NCBI RefSeq assembly: GCF_036010325.1
Contig: NZ_CP108549.1
Location: 6,386,001-6,450,000, forward strand
Length of the DNA: 64,000 bases
Direction of reading: 5' to 3'
DNA from: Streptomyces sp. NBC_01210
GTDB lineage: Bacteria > Actinomycetota > Actinomycetes > Streptomycetales > Streptomycetaceae
The notes under the pieces: model-generated
What the model was told of the DNA's origin: nothing
The model's database searches: none
The model's input: the letters and a program-made list of their open reading frames with translations, nothing else
Shown here: positions 16,755-25,852 of the stretch, one piece after another
How positions within the stretch are numbered: position 1 is the stretch's first letter
Layout of the letters: each line of letters begins with the position of its first letter
Translations under genes and position numbers: made by a program

Positions 16755-17738
16755 TCAGGCTCCCTTGCTGCTCTGGTAGCTATGGCCCCACTGGAGACCC
16801 GGCTGCTGGACCGGCGGCGGCGCTCCCTCGTCCGTCGAGTGCGCGTGGTACTCGACCGAGCCCGCCGTCATCTGCATGAAGGCCTCCTCCAGCGAGGCAC
16901 GATGGGAGCTCAGTTCATGCAGAACGAGCTGATGCCGGGCGGCCAGCTCACCGAGCTGCGCGGTGGTCGCGCCGTCGACCTCCAGCATGCCATTGCCCGA
17001 CTCGACCGGAATGAACCCCGACTCGTGCAGCACATCGCGCAGCCTCTCCTGCTGCGGCGAACGCAGCCGCACATAACTGCGGGAGTTGTTGTGAATGAAA
17101 TCTGCCATTGATGTGTCGGCCAGAAGTCGCCCCTGCCCAATCACGATCAAGTGGTCGGCGGTCAGGGCCATTTCGCTCATCAGATGCGAGGAGACGAAGA
17201 TCGTCCGACCTTCCAGGGCAAGAGTCCTCATCAGATTGCGGATCCAGTGAATTCCTTCGGGGTCCAGACCATTGACAGGTTCGTCGAACATCAGGATCTC
17301 CGGATCGCCCAGCAGCGCAGAGGCGATTCCCAGCCGTTGGCTCATACCGAGCGAGAAGCCCTTGGACTTCTTCTTCGCCACCGGGGTCAGTCCGACGGTG
17401 TCCAGTACCTCGGCGACCCGCGAGGTGGGGATACGGTTCGACTGGGCGAGACAGAGAAGGTTGTTGTACGCGCTCCGCCCGCCCTGCATCGCCTTGGCGT
17501 CCAGCAGCGCGCCGATGTACTTCAGCGGCTCCTCGAGGTCGCGGTAGTGCTTGCCGTCGATCCGCACCGAGCCACTGGTCGGGTTGTCGAGATCGAGCAT
17601 CATGCGCATCGTCGTCGACTTGCCCGCGCCGTTCGGGCCGAGGAAGCCTGTCACCACACCTGGTCTCACCCGGAACGACAGATGGTCGACCGCGGTGGTG
17701 CTGCCGAAGCGCTTGGTGAGGCCCTCGAGCTCAATCAT
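16755..17738 (-). CDS. ABC transporter ATP-binding protein (module 2)
   Basis: 327 residues; Walker A GPNGAGKSTTMRMMLDL, signature SLGMSQRLGIASALLG, Walker B ILMFDEPVNGLDPEG and an accessory C-terminal domain. The N-terminus MIELEGLTKRFGSTTAVDHL and most of the chain align by eye with module 1; after residue 300 the tail is short (VQQPGLQWGHSYQSSKGA). It is first gene of its pair. The 102-base gap to filP contains the filP terminator. Two exporters with separate promoter regions may respond to different signals. Confidence 0.92.
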   Translation of the reverse strand: MIELEGLTKRFGSTTAVDHLSFRVRPGVVTGFLGPNGAGKSTTMRMMLDLDNPTSGSVRIDGKHYRDLEEPLKYIGALLDAKAMQGGRSAYNNLLCLAQSNRIPTSRVAEVLDTVGLTPVAKKKSKGFSLGMSQRLGIASALLGDPEILMFDEPVNGLDPEGIHWIRNLMRTLALEGRTIFVSSHLMSEMALTADHLIVIGQGRLLADTSMADFIHNNSRSYVRLRSPQQERLRDVLHESGFIPVESGNGMLEVDGATTAQLGELAARHQLVLHELSSHRASLEEAFMQMTAGSVEYHAHSTDEGAPPPVQQPGLQWGHSYQSSKGA

Positions 17739-17760
17739 GCGGCCACGCTAAAGGCGCGCA

Positions 17761-17792
17761 AAGCCCCCCGCCACCGGAGTGGCAGGGGGCTT
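17761..17792 (-). terminator. filP terminator
   Basis: A stem of AAGCCCCC + GCCAC with GTGGC + GGGGGCTT, one C/A mismatch and a 4-base loop, 49 bases beyond the filP stop. Minus-strand transcripts end in CTT. Confidence 0.7.
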
Positions 17793-17840
17793 GACGGGTC
17801 CTTCCGGACTATGCGGCGTACCCGATGAACGAGTGCGTAC

Positions 17841-18779
17841 TCAGCGGGACTGCTGGGCCGGGACGCCGCGGGAGATCGGCTCGTCGTCGGCGGGGGCGCC
17901 GGTGGCGGCCACGGCCGCACCGGTCAGCGTGGCCAGCATCTCGCGGACGTTGGTCAGCTGCGCGTTGATCGAGTCACGGCGGTTGGTGAGCGCCGCCAGC
18001 TCGCGCTCCGATTCGCTGCGGATCCGGTCGGCCTTGGCGTTCGCGTCGGCCACGATGTCCTCGGCCTGGCGCTGCGCGGTCTCCACCGTCTGACGGGCCC
18101 GGCGCTCCGCGTCCGTACGCAGCTTCTCGGCCTCCAGTCGCAGCTGCTCGGCGCGGTGCTCGATCTCCGCCAGGCGCTTCTCCGCCTTCGCCTGACGCGA
18201 GGCCAGGTCGCGCTCCGACTGCTCGCGGCGCTTGGCGAGGTTCGTCTCGAAGTCCGCGGCGGCCTGGGCGGCCTTGGCGCGGGTCTCCTCGAAGAGAGCG
18301 TCCGCCTCCTCGCGCTTGGACTGCGCGTCCTTCTGCGCTTCGCTGCGCAGTGTAGAGGCGTCGCTCTTCGCCTTCTCGACGATACGGACGCCCTCGTCCT
18401 CGGCCTTCGCCTTGCGCTCCGAGGCGAACGACTCGGCGTCGTTGCGCACCTGCTGGGCGGCGGACTCGGCGAGCTCACGGTGCTGCTCGGCCGCGCGACG
18501 GGCCTCCTCGCGCAGGTCCTTCGCCTCCTCCTCGGCGAGACGGAGGATCTTCTCGACGCGCGCACCGAGACCGGCGTACGACGGCTCTGCGTCGCTGACC
18601 TGGGCCTGGGCGTTCTGCGTCTCGAGGTGGAGCTCCTCGATGCGCTTTTCCAGAGAGGTGATTCGGGCCAGAGCACTGTCACGGTCGGCGACGAGTTTGG
18701 TAATGCGGTCGTCCACCTGACCGCGGTCGTAACCACGCCGCACGAGCTCGAAGCCGAAGGGGGAGGATGTGTCGCTCAT
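17841..18779 (-). CDS. filP: Intermediate-filament-like cytoskeletal protein FilP
   Basis: 312 residues, close to the 310 of S. coelicolor FilP. The N-terminus FGFELVRRGYDRGQVDDRI is DivIVA-like. Residues 30-280 form a nearly continuous coiled coil rich in A, E, R and K, and the last 30 residues are disordered. FilP assembles into filaments that form a gradient behind growing hyphal tips, interacts with DivIVA and Scy, and gives hyphae stiffness (known for the family). ATG 18779 has AGGAA 5 bases upstream. It lies directly downstream of scy on the same strand with a 114-base gap. Confidence 0.93.
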   Translation of the reverse strand: MSDTSSPFGFELVRRGYDRGQVDDRITKLVADRDSALARITSLEKRIEELHLETQNAQAQVSDAEPSYAGLGARVEKILRLAEEEAKDLREEARRAAEQHRELAESAAQQVRNDAESFASERKAKAEDEGVRIVEKAKSDASTLRSEAQKDAQSKREEADALFEETRAKAAQAAADFETNLAKRREQSERDLASRQAKAEKRLAEIEHRAEQLRLEAEKLRTDAERRARQTVETAQRQAEDIVADANAKADRIRSESERELAALTNRRDSINAQLTNVREMLATLTGAAVAATGAPADDEPISRGVPAQQSR

Positions 18780-18893
18780 GGGGTTCCTGTCGAATGAGAC
18801 CGGTGAGGTGATAGGGGGAATCCTAGGGGCCGAAGCGGCGTGTCATCGAGCGGATGCCCGTTTGGACTGGAGAATGTCCAGCCTTTTGAGTGG

Positions 18894-21800
18894 CTAGGCC
18901 TCGGCTGACTTGCCACTCGAACGTGTAACCCCTGCTGTCGCGCCCGCTTTGACGCCATTCTCCTTGTTGCTCCCGGATGGCGCTTCGAACGACTCCAATG
19001 CTTCGAGTACATCCTGGACACGGGAAATCTCCGCCTGAATGTCCTCGCGGCGGCGCACCAGCACATCGAGCTCCCGCTTGCCCTCCGTCACTGTCTGTTC
19101 GGCCTCGGCCTCGGACTCCGCCTTGAGCCGCTCGGCCTCCCGGAACACCTCGGCCTTCTTCTGCTCGGCCTCCTTGAGGAGCCCCTCCGCCTTCCGCACC
19201 GCGGCGATCCGGACCTTGCTGGCCTCCGAATTGGCCTCGGACACCAGCTCCTTGGCCTTCGCCTCGGCCTCGGCCTGTTGCTCGGTCGCGGCCTTCACCA
19301 GCTTGTCGACGCGCTCGCCGGCCGACTTCAGCTGCTCCGCGGTCTCACGGCGGGCGCGCTCGTGCAGCTCCTCGATCTCGGCCTCGACCCGGGCCCGCAG
19401 CTCCTCGCCCCGTTCCCTTATGGCGGCGGCGTCCCGGCGCGCGCCGACCAGCAGCTCGTCGGCGTCCGTACGGGCCTTCTCCACCCGGGAGTTGCCGTCG
19501 ACGGTTGCCTCGGCGATCACCCGCTCGGCCTCCTTGCGGGCAGCGCCCACCATCGTGTCGGCCTGCGCCTCGGCCTCGGTGGCCGCGCGCAGCGCCTCCT
19601 CCTGGGCCTTGTTGATGAGCTGGTCGGCCTGCTCTGCGGCGTCGGCACGGCGCTTGGCCGCGGCTTCGCGCGCCTCGTCCACCGTCCGGTCCGCCTCCGC
19701 CCTGGCCTCCGTACGCATCAGCTCCGCCGCCGCCTCGGCGTCCGCCTTGATCTTCCGGGCCTCGGACTTGATGCGCTCGGCGGCCTGCTGGGCGGAGCCC
19801 ACCGTCTCGGCGGCCTCGGCGCGCAGCCGCTCCGCCTCACCGCTCGCCTCGGAGATCAGCTGGTCGGCCTGGGCGGCCGCGTCACCGCGGCGCTTGTCGG
19901 CGGCCTGACGCGCCTCGTCCAGGATCTGCTCGCCGTCGGCACGGATCCCGGCGTGCAGCCGCTCCGCCTCGGCCTCGGCCTGCACCTTGATCTGCTCGGC
20001 ATCGGCGCGCAGCCGGGCCGCGGCCGCCTCGGCGCCGGACAGCGTCTCCGCCGCCTCGGTGCGCAGCAGCTCGCTCTCGCTCGTCGCCTCGCTGATGAGC
20101 CGGTCGGCCTGGGCGGCGGCGTCGGAGCGGATGCGGTTGGCGTCCTCGCGGGCCTCGCCGCGGGCGCGCGAGGCGTCCTGCTCGGCGGAGGCGAGAGCGT
20201 CCGTCGCCTCGGTACGCACCCGCTGCGCGTACTCGGCGGTGTCGGCGCGCAGCCGGTCGGACTCGGTGATGGCTTCCCCGACGGTCCGCTCCGCGAGCGC
20301 ATTGGCGGCCTCGGTCTCCTCCTGGGCCCTGGCCCGCAGCCTGGCCGCGTCCTCGGCGGCCCGCTCGCGCTCGGCGTACGCGTCGGCGCGGACCCGGTCC
20401 GCCTCCTCCTGCGCCTCGGTCCTGGTGCGGTCCGCGGAGTGCTCGGCGGCCGAGCGCAGCCCGGCGATCTCCTGCTCGGCCTGATCATGGAGGCCGTTGA
20501 CGGAGTCCCGAACCTGCTGGGCGGTCTGCTCGGCGGCGGACACCATCTCGGTGGCGCGCCGGTCGGCCTCCTCGACCAGCCGATGCGCCTCGGTCTGCGC
20601 CTCCTCGACCCGCTTGCGGGCCGAGGCCAGCAGCTCCTCGCTCTGCTCGCGGGCCCGGTCGCGCTCCTGGTTCGCCTCGCTGCGCGCCGAGTCGAGGATC
20701 TCCTCGGCCTCCCGGCGGCGGCGGTTGGCCTCCTCCTGGGCGGCGGCGAGCGCCTCGGCTGCCTCGACGCCCACCCGCTCCGCGGCGGCGGCGGCCTCGG
20801 CCCGCAGCCGGTCGGCGCTCTCCTGCGCCTCGGTCTTGAGCCGCTCCGCCTCGGTGGCGGCATCGGTGCGCAGCCGTACCGCGACGTTCTCGGCCTCGGC
20901 GCGGGTGGCCGATGCGTCGGCGGCGGCGTCGTTGCGCAGCCGCTCGGCCTCCTGCTCCGCCTGCGCCTGGAGCGTGCGGATCCGCTCGGCGGCCTCGCCA
21001 CGCAGCCGCTCGGTCTCCTCCGCGGCCTCGCGGCGGATCCGCTCGCCCTCGCCGCGGGAGTCGCTCAGGCCCTGCTCGGCGGCGGCGAGACGCGACTCGG
21101 CCTCGGTGTGCAGCCGGGTCAGCTCGTCCGCGGCCTCGGCCTGCCGGGCCGCGATGGCGCGCTCGGTCTCCTCGCGCAGATCGGCGGCCGCCTGCTCGGC
21201 CGCGGACTTGACGCCCTCGGACTGTTCCTCGGCCTCGGCGCGCAGCCGCTCGGCCTCGGCGCGGGTGCGCTCCAGGGTCTCCTCGGCCTGCTTGCGCAGT
21301 GTGGTGGCGCGCTCGATCGCTTCCGTACGGACACGCTGGCTGTCGGTGGTCGCCGCGGTGCGCATTTCGTCGGCGTCGGTCCGCGCCTTGGTCAGCAGCT
21401 CCTCGGCGGTGCTCGCCGCCTCCTCGATCTGCTGCACGGCCTCGCGGCGGGCCTCGCCGCGGATCCGCTCGCCCTCGGCGACCGCCTCGGACCGCAGCTG
21501 CTCGGCCTCGCCGCGCAGCCTGCGCGCCTCCTCCTGCAGTTCGACGGTCTTGGCGCGGTACTCCTTGGTGTCGTCCTTGGCCGCACCCTTGAGCTGGTCG
21601 GCCTGCTCGGCGGCCTCGCCGCGCAGCCGGTCCGCCTCCGCCTCGGCCTCGCGGCGGATCCGCTCGGCCTCCTCGCCCGCCTTACGAGTGGTCTGCCGGG
21701 CGTCCTCGGAGGCCTTGGTCAGCACCTCCTCGGCGCTACGGGCAGCCCTGGCGAGCTGCGCGGCAGAGTCCTCGGCCGCGACCGTACGAGCCTTCTCGCC

Positions 21801-22850
21801 CGCCTCGGCGACCAGCTTCTCCGCCTCGGCGCGGCCGTCCGCGAGCGCCTGCTCGGCCTCCGCCTTGAGCGCCTCCGACTCCTTGGTGGCCTCGCCGACC
21901 AGCCGCGCGATCTCCGCCTTGGCGGTACGGGTGCGCTGCTCGTTGATGGACTCGGCGGACGCCAGCTGCTTGGCCGCCGACTCCTTGGCCTCGGCCAGGA
22001 CCTTCTCGGACTCCGCGCGGGCCTCGCGCAGCTTCTCCTCCGCCTCCTGGATCCGCTGCTCGGCGGCGCGGCTCAGTTCGGCGGCCTGCTGACGGGCCTG
22101 GTCGGACTCGGCGGAGGTGGAGGAGCGCAGCTGCTCGGCGTGGGAGGTGGCCTCCTGCGCCTGGTTCGATGCGGCGTTCAGCAGGCGTTCGGCGTCCTTG
22201 CGGGCGCGCAGCAGGATCGTCTCGGCCTCGGCGCGGGCGTTCTCCGCCTCGGAACCGAGCCGCTGGCGAGCCTCCTCGGCGACCCGGGTGGCCTCGGCAC
22301 GGGCCGCGGCCAGGGACTTCTCGGCCTCGGCGCGGGACTCGTCGAGGAGTCGGCGGGCCTGCGCCTCGGTGCGGGCGCGCAGCTGCTCGGCCCAGGCGAC
22401 GTTCTCGTTGACGTGCGCCTCGACGGTCTGCCGGCGCTCCGCCAGCTCCTGGTCCAGGCGCAGGCGGCGCTGGTTCGCCTCGGAGTGCAGTTCGGCCTGG
22501 AGACGTGCCTGGTGCTCGGCGTGCTCCTGGAGGATGCGCTGCGTCTGCGCGCGGGCGTCCCGCAATTCGCGCTCGGCGTCCGAGCGCAGCTGGTCGGCCT
22601 GAATCTGGGCATTACGGAGCAATTGCTCGGCCTGATAGCCGATGTCGGCGCTGTCATAGGCAGGACGAGACGCGAGGTTGCGGCGCGCCTCATGGAGCTT
22701 GGCGCGCAATACCTCGACCTGGTAGCCGAGGTCCTCGGCGTGCTGGACGGCCTTCTCCCGCTCGGTCTTCAGCCGGTCCATCTCGGCTTCGAACCGCGAG
22801 AGGTGGTCGTCGTCAGCTCGGTGGCTCTCCTGGCGTTCGTAGCCCCGCAC
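18894..22850 (-). CDS. scy: Polarised-growth coiled-coil protein Scy
   Basis: About 1318 residues of almost uninterrupted coiled coil (A, E, R, D, Q, L). Scy is the tip-organising scaffold that with DivIVA and FilP marks new branch points in Streptomyces. The N-terminus VRGYERQESHRADDDHLSRF, then EAEMDRLKTEREK, matches Scy as I know it. GTG 22850 is preferred: GGGA lies upstream and homologues begin with RGYER; a GTG at 22898 would add 16 residues but has no ribosome site. Late in the chain two adjacent 80-residue segments are near-copies (see repeat). The C-terminus is a short non-coil part (GSNKENGVKAGATAGVTRSS). Confidence 0.93.
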   Translation of the reverse strand: MRGYERQESHRADDDHLSRFEAEMDRLKTEREKAVQHAEDLGYQVEVLRAKLHEARRNLASRPAYDSADIGYQAEQLLRNAQIQADQLRSDAERELRDARAQTQRILQEHAEHQARLQAELHSEANQRRLRLDQELAERRQTVEAHVNENVAWAEQLRARTEAQARRLLDESRAEAEKSLAAARAEATRVAEEARQRLGSEAENARAEAETILLRARKDAERLLNAASNQAQEATSHAEQLRSSTSAESDQARQQAAELSRAAEQRIQEAEEKLREARAESEKVLAEAKESAAKQLASAESINEQRTRTAKAEIARLVGEATKESEALKAEAEQALADGRAEAEKLVAEAGEKARTVAAEDSAAQLARAARSAEEVLTKASEDARQTTRKAGEEAERIRREAEAEADRLRGEAAEQADQLKGAAKDDTKEYRAKTVELQEEARRLRGEAEQLRSEAVAEGERIRGEARREAVQQIEEAASTAEELLTKARTDADEMRTAATTDSQRVRTEAIERATTLRKQAEETLERTRAEAERLRAEAEEQSEGVKSAAEQAAADLREETERAIAARQAEAADELTRLHTEAESRLAAAEQGLSDSRGEGERIRREAAEETERLRGEAAERIRTLQAQAEQEAERLRNDAAADASATRAEAENVAVRLRTDAATEAERLKTEAQESADRLRAEAAAAAERVGVEAAEALAAAQEEANRRRREAEEILDSARSEANQERDRAREQSEELLASARKRVEEAQTEAHRLVEEADRRATEMVSAAEQTAQQVRDSVNGLHDQAEQEIAGLRSAAEHSADRTRTEAQEEADRVRADAYAERERAAEDAARLRARAQEETEAANALAERTVGEAITESDRLRADTAEYAQRVRTEATDALASAEQDASRARGEAREDANRIRSDAAAQADRLISEATSESELLRTEAAETLSGAEAAAARLRADAEQIKVQAEAEAERLHAGIRADGEQILDEARQAADKRRGDAAAQADQLISEASGEAERLRAEAAETVGSAQQAAERIKSEARKIKADAEAAAELMRTEARAEADRTVDEAREAAAKRRADAAEQADQLINKAQEEALRAATEAEAQADTMVGAARKEAERVIAEATVDGNSRVEKARTDADELLVGARRDAAAIRERGEELRARVEAEIEELHERARRETAEQLKSAGERVDKLVKAATEQQAEAEAKAKELVSEANSEASKVRIAAVRKAEGLLKEAEQKKAEVFREAERLKAESEAEAEQTVTEGKRELDVLVRRREDIQAEISRVQDVLEALESFEAPSGSNKENGVKAGATAGVTRSSGKSAEA
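19617..20096 (-). repeat. Two tandem 240-bp repeats within scy
   Basis: On the minus strand copy 1 is 20096-19857 and copy 2 is 19856-19617. Both start ISEA.. and end ..AQADQL or ..EQADQL, each exactly 80 codons, with matching landmarks at fixed places: LR(T/A)EAAET at 11-18, EARQAADKRRGDAA versus EAREAAAKRRADAA at 61-74. The next residues (INKA) start a third, more diverged unit at 19616. Confidence 0.75.
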
Positions 22851-22897
22851 TGCGCGGTCCCATCCGTCCCCTGGTCGCAACTGTCTCCGTACGAGCA

Positions 22898-22915
22898 CCG
22901 TTCGCCGGCGAACGG
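22898..22915. promoter_or_regulatory. Perfect 18-bp palindrome upstream of scy
   Basis: CCGTTCGCCGGCGAACGG is its own reverse complement and lies 48 bp upstream of the scy start at 22850 and about 100 bp after the epimerase stop. It could be an operator, or a hairpin (7-bp stem) ending the epimerase transcript. Confidence 0.5.
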
Positions 22916-23016
22916 CCCCCCGGGGAATGGTGACAGATCAACGGAGGGGACGCGGCGCGGCCCCGATCCGGCCCCGGCCCGGAACCGCCCACTCTACCGG
23001 GCCGGGAATCCTGAGG

Positions 23017-23445
23017 TCAGTGCTCCGTTGCAGAGGTGACGAGTTCGGTGAGAACGCCGTGACAGTCCTTGGGGTGGAGAAAAGTAATACGGGAGCCCAT
23101 GGAGCCGATACGCGGCTCGTCGTAGAGAACGCGTACGCCCTTGTCCCGGATGGACTGCGCGTCCGCGTCCACATCGGCGGTGCCGAAGGCGATGTGGTGG
23201 ACGCCCTCACCATTCTTGGCCAGCCACTTTCCGACGGCCGAGTCCTCGCGGGTCGGCTCCAGGAGCTGGAGGTACGAGGCGCCGCCGTCGGACGTCTCAT
23301 TGATCTTGAGCATGGCTTCCCGTACGCCCTGCTCCTCGTTGACCTCGGAGTGGAAGACCTCGAAGCCGTACGTGGCCCTGTAGAACTCCACGGTCTTGTC
23401 GAGGTCGAAACAGGCGATCCCGATGTGGTCGATTCGCGTCAGCAT
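23017..23445 (-). CDS. mce: Methylmalonyl-CoA epimerase
   Basis: 142 residues of the VOC (glyoxalase-like) fold. The motif LTRIDHIGIACFDLDKTVEF carries the first metal-binding His; GEGVHHIAFGTADVDADAQS carries the next, and the last strand GSRITFLHPKDCHGVLTELV closes the second module. The enzyme converts (2S)- to (2R)-methylmalonyl-CoA, linking propionyl-CoA carboxylase to methylmalonyl-CoA mutase and supplying polyketide extender units. ATG 23445 fits the family start; the ribosome site is weak. It is divergent from the thiolase gene with 136 bases between. Confidence 0.93.
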   Translation of the reverse strand: MLTRIDHIGIACFDLDKTVEFYRATYGFEVFHSEVNEEQGVREAMLKINETSDGGASYLQLLEPTREDSAVGKWLAKNGEGVHHIAFGTADVDADAQSIRDKGVRVLYDEPRIGSMGSRITFLHPKDCHGVLTELVTSATEH

Positions 23446-23581
23446 GGGTCCAGTGCAGCGCCCCGGACGGTGGTTACGCAACGTGCGCGCGATCACACCG
23501 GCTGCCCGGTGACCGGGGACCGGGCAGCTCAGTACATTGAAGTAAACCCTCGTTCACTCCTCATCCAAGGGGCCGTGCCTC

Positions 23582-24784
23582 ATGTCTGGAACGTCCGGTA
23601 CCACTTCAGTGATTGTCGCGGGCGCCCGTACGCCCATGGGTCGGCTGCTCGGCTCGCTCAAGTCCTTCTCCGGCGCCGATCTCGGCGGCTTCGCCATCAA
23701 GGCGGCGCTGGACCGGGCCGGTATCGGCGGTGATCAGGTGCAGTACGTGATCATGGGCCAGGTGCTGCAGGCCGGCGCGGGTCAGATCCCGGCCCGCCAG
23801 GCCGCGGTCAAGGGCGGCATCCCGATGAGCGTCCCCGCGCTGACCGTCAACAAGGTCTGTCTCTCCGGGCTCGACGCCATCGCACTGGCCGACCAGCTGA
23901 TCCGCGCCGGTGAGTTCGACGTGATCGTCGCCGGCGGCCAGGAGTCCATGACCAACGCGCCGCACCTGCTGCCGAAGTCGCGCGAGGGCTACAAGTACGG
24001 CGCGATCGAGATGCTCGACTCGATGGCGTACGACGGTCTGACCGACTCCTTCGAGAACGTCGCGATGGGCGAGTCGACGGAGAAGCACAACACCCGGCTC
24101 GGTATCGCCCGCCAGCCGCAGGACGAGATCGCGGCGCTGTCGCACCAGCGGGCCGCGGCCGCGCAGAAGAACGGCATCTTCGAGGCGGAGATCACGCCCG
24201 TCGAGATCCCGCAGCGCAAGGGCGAGCCGGTGGTCTTCGCCAAGGACGAGGGCATTCGCGCCGAGACGACGGTGGAGTCGCTGGGCAAGCTCCGCCCCGC
24301 GTTCGCCAAGGACGGCACGATCACCGCGGGTACGTCCTCGCAGATCTCCGACGGCGCCGCGGCGGTCGTGGTGATGAGCAAGGCCAAGGCCGAGGAGCTG
24401 GGCCTGGAGTGGATCGCGGAGATCGGCGCGCACGGGAACGTGGCGGGCCCCGACAACTCCCTCCAGTCGCAGCCGTCCAACGCCATCCAGCACGCGCTGA
24501 CCAAGGAGGGCCTCGGCGTCGAGGACCTCGACCTCATCGAGATCAACGAGGCCTTCGCGGCGGTTGCCGTGCAGTCAATGAAGGACCTCGGGGTGTCCCC
24601 GGAAAAGGTGAACGTCAACGGCGGCGCGATCGCCCTTGGCCACCCGATCGGCATGTCCGGCGCGCGGGTGGTCCTGCACCTGGCACTGGAGCTCAAGCGC
24701 CGTGGCGGCGGCGTCGGTGCGGCCGCGCTGTGCGGAGGTGGCGGGCAGGGTGACGCGCTGATCGTGCGCGTCCCGGGCAAGTAA
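23582..24784 (+). CDS. Acetyl-CoA acetyltransferase (thiolase)
   Basis: 400 residues, typical for a biosynthetic thiolase condensing two acetyl-CoA to acetoacetyl-CoA. The acyl-enzyme Cys is Cys93 in [13 protein letters not shown]; the His motif [19 protein letters not shown] and the second Cys in [14 protein letters not shown] are intact. It starts at ATG 23582 after AAGGGG. The neighbours meaB (32 bases downstream) and epimerase suggest a role in the acyl-CoA network feeding butyryl-/ethylmalonyl-CoA and polyketide precursors, together with the dehydrogenase at 6740. Confidence 0.95.
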   Translation: MSGTSGTTSVIVAGARTPMGRLLGSLKSFSGADLGGFAIKAALDRAGIGGDQVQYVIMGQVLQAGAGQIPARQAAVKGGIPMSVPALTVNKVCLSGLDAIALADQLIRAGEFDVIVAGGQESMTNAPHLLPKSREGYKYGAIEMLDSMAYDGLTDSFENVAMGESTEKHNTRLGIARQPQDEIAALSHQRAAAAQKNGIFEAEITPVEIPQRKGEPVVFAKDEGIRAETTVESLGKLRPAFAKDGTITAGTSSQISDGAAAVVVMSKAKAEELGLEWIAEIGAHGNVAGPDNSLQSQPSNAIQHALTKEGLGVEDLDLIEINEAFAAVAVQSMKDLGVSPEKVNVNGGAIALGHPIGMSGARVVLHLALELKRRGGGVGAAALCGGGGQGDALIVRVPGK

Positions 24785-24816
24785 CCCTCGTACGTAACCG
24801 ATCGAACGGAGCGGCA

Positions 24817-25773
24817 ATGGTGGACGTCCCCGAGCTGGTGGCCCAGGCACGGGAAGGCCGGCCGAGGGCTGTCGCCCGGCTGATCTCGCTGGTGGAGGGG
24901 GCGTCACCGCAGCTGCGCGAGGTGATGGCGGCGCTCGCTCCGCTGGCGGGCGGGGCATACGTCGTCGGTCTGACCGGTTCGCCGGGTGTCGGCAAGTCGA
25001 CGTCCACGTCGGCGCTGGTGTCCGCGTACCGGCGGGCCGGGAAGCGGGTCGGCGTCCTTGCCGTCGACCCGTCCTCGCCCTTCTCGGGCGGGGCACTGCT
25101 CGGCGACCGGGTCCGGATGTCGGAACACGCATCCGACCCGGGCGTCTATATCCGCTCGATGGCCACGCGCGGGCACCTCGGCGGTCTGGCCTGGGCCGCC
25201 CCGCAGGCGATCCGGGTACTGGACGCGGCCGGCTGCGACGTGATTCTGGTCGAGACCGTGGGCGTGGGGCAGTCCGAGGTGGAGATCGCCTCGCAGGCGG
25301 ACACGTCGGTGGTGCTGCTGGCGCCCGGTATGGGCGACGGTATCCAGGCGGCGAAGGCGGGCATCCTCGAGATCGGCGATGTGTACGTCGTCAACAAGGC
25401 GGACCGGGACGGCGCGGACGCGACGGCCCGCGAGCTGAACCACATGCTCGGCCTGGGCGAGGCGCGCGGCCCCGGCGACTGGCGGCCGCCGATCGTGAAG
25501 ACGGTCGCCGCGCGGGGCGAGGGCATCGACGAGGTCGTCGAGGCGCTGGAGAAGCACCGCGCGTGGATGGAGGAGCACGGCGTCCTCGCCGAACGCCGCG
25601 CCCGCCGTGCGGCCGGCGAAGTGGAGACCATCGCGGTGACGGCGCTGCGGGAACGGATCCAAGACCTGCACGGCGACCGCCGACTCGGCGCGCTGGCGGA
25701 ACGGATCGTGGCGGGTGAGCTGGACCCGTACCGCGCCGCGGACGAACTGGTGGCGGGCATCACGGAGGGCTGA
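24817..25773 (+). CDS. meaB: MeaB-family GTPase chaperone of B12-dependent acyl-CoA mutases
   Basis: 318 residues of the G3E GTPase family. The P-loop is GSPGVGKSTSTSAL; further motifs include VLAVDPSSPFSGGALLGDRV, VETVGVGQSEVEIAS and NKADRDGAD. MeaB uses GTP hydrolysis to gate adenosylcobalamin loading and protect the mutase from inactivation. It follows the thiolase gene by 32 bases with GGAGCGGCA before the ATG, so they are probably one transcript. The likely client mutase large subunit is encoded at 33028. No small B12-binding subunit is found in the window. Confidence 0.93.
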   Translation: MVDVPELVAQAREGRPRAVARLISLVEGASPQLREVMAALAPLAGGAYVVGLTGSPGVGKSTSTSALVSAYRRAGKRVGVLAVDPSSPFSGGALLGDRVRMSEHASDPGVYIRSMATRGHLGGLAWAAPQAIRVLDAAGCDVILVETVGVGQSEVEIASQADTSVVLLAPGMGDGIQAAKAGILEIGDVYVVNKADRDGADATARELNHMLGLGEARGPGDWRPPIVKTVAARGEGIDEVVEALEKHRAWMEEHGVLAERRARRAAGEVETIAVTALRERIQDLHGDRRLGALAERIVAGELDPYRAADELVAGITEG

Positions 25774-25852
25774 CGGCCATCGAGCGGCGGCGGGCGGTGG
25801 GCTGTTCGAGCTTGCCACCCGCCGCACAGGACAGTCCCGGGGCCCGAAGGAC

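Noticed and set aside
22851..22898. Scy start at GTG 22898
   Set aside because: No ribosome site upstream and homologues as I know them begin at the RGYER motif; the 22850 start was kept, with this as an alternative.
19278..23039. 1253-codon open frame opposite scy
   Set aside because: Gly/Leu/Arg-rich shadow produced by the coiled-coil codon pattern of scy; no ribosome site and no homology pattern.
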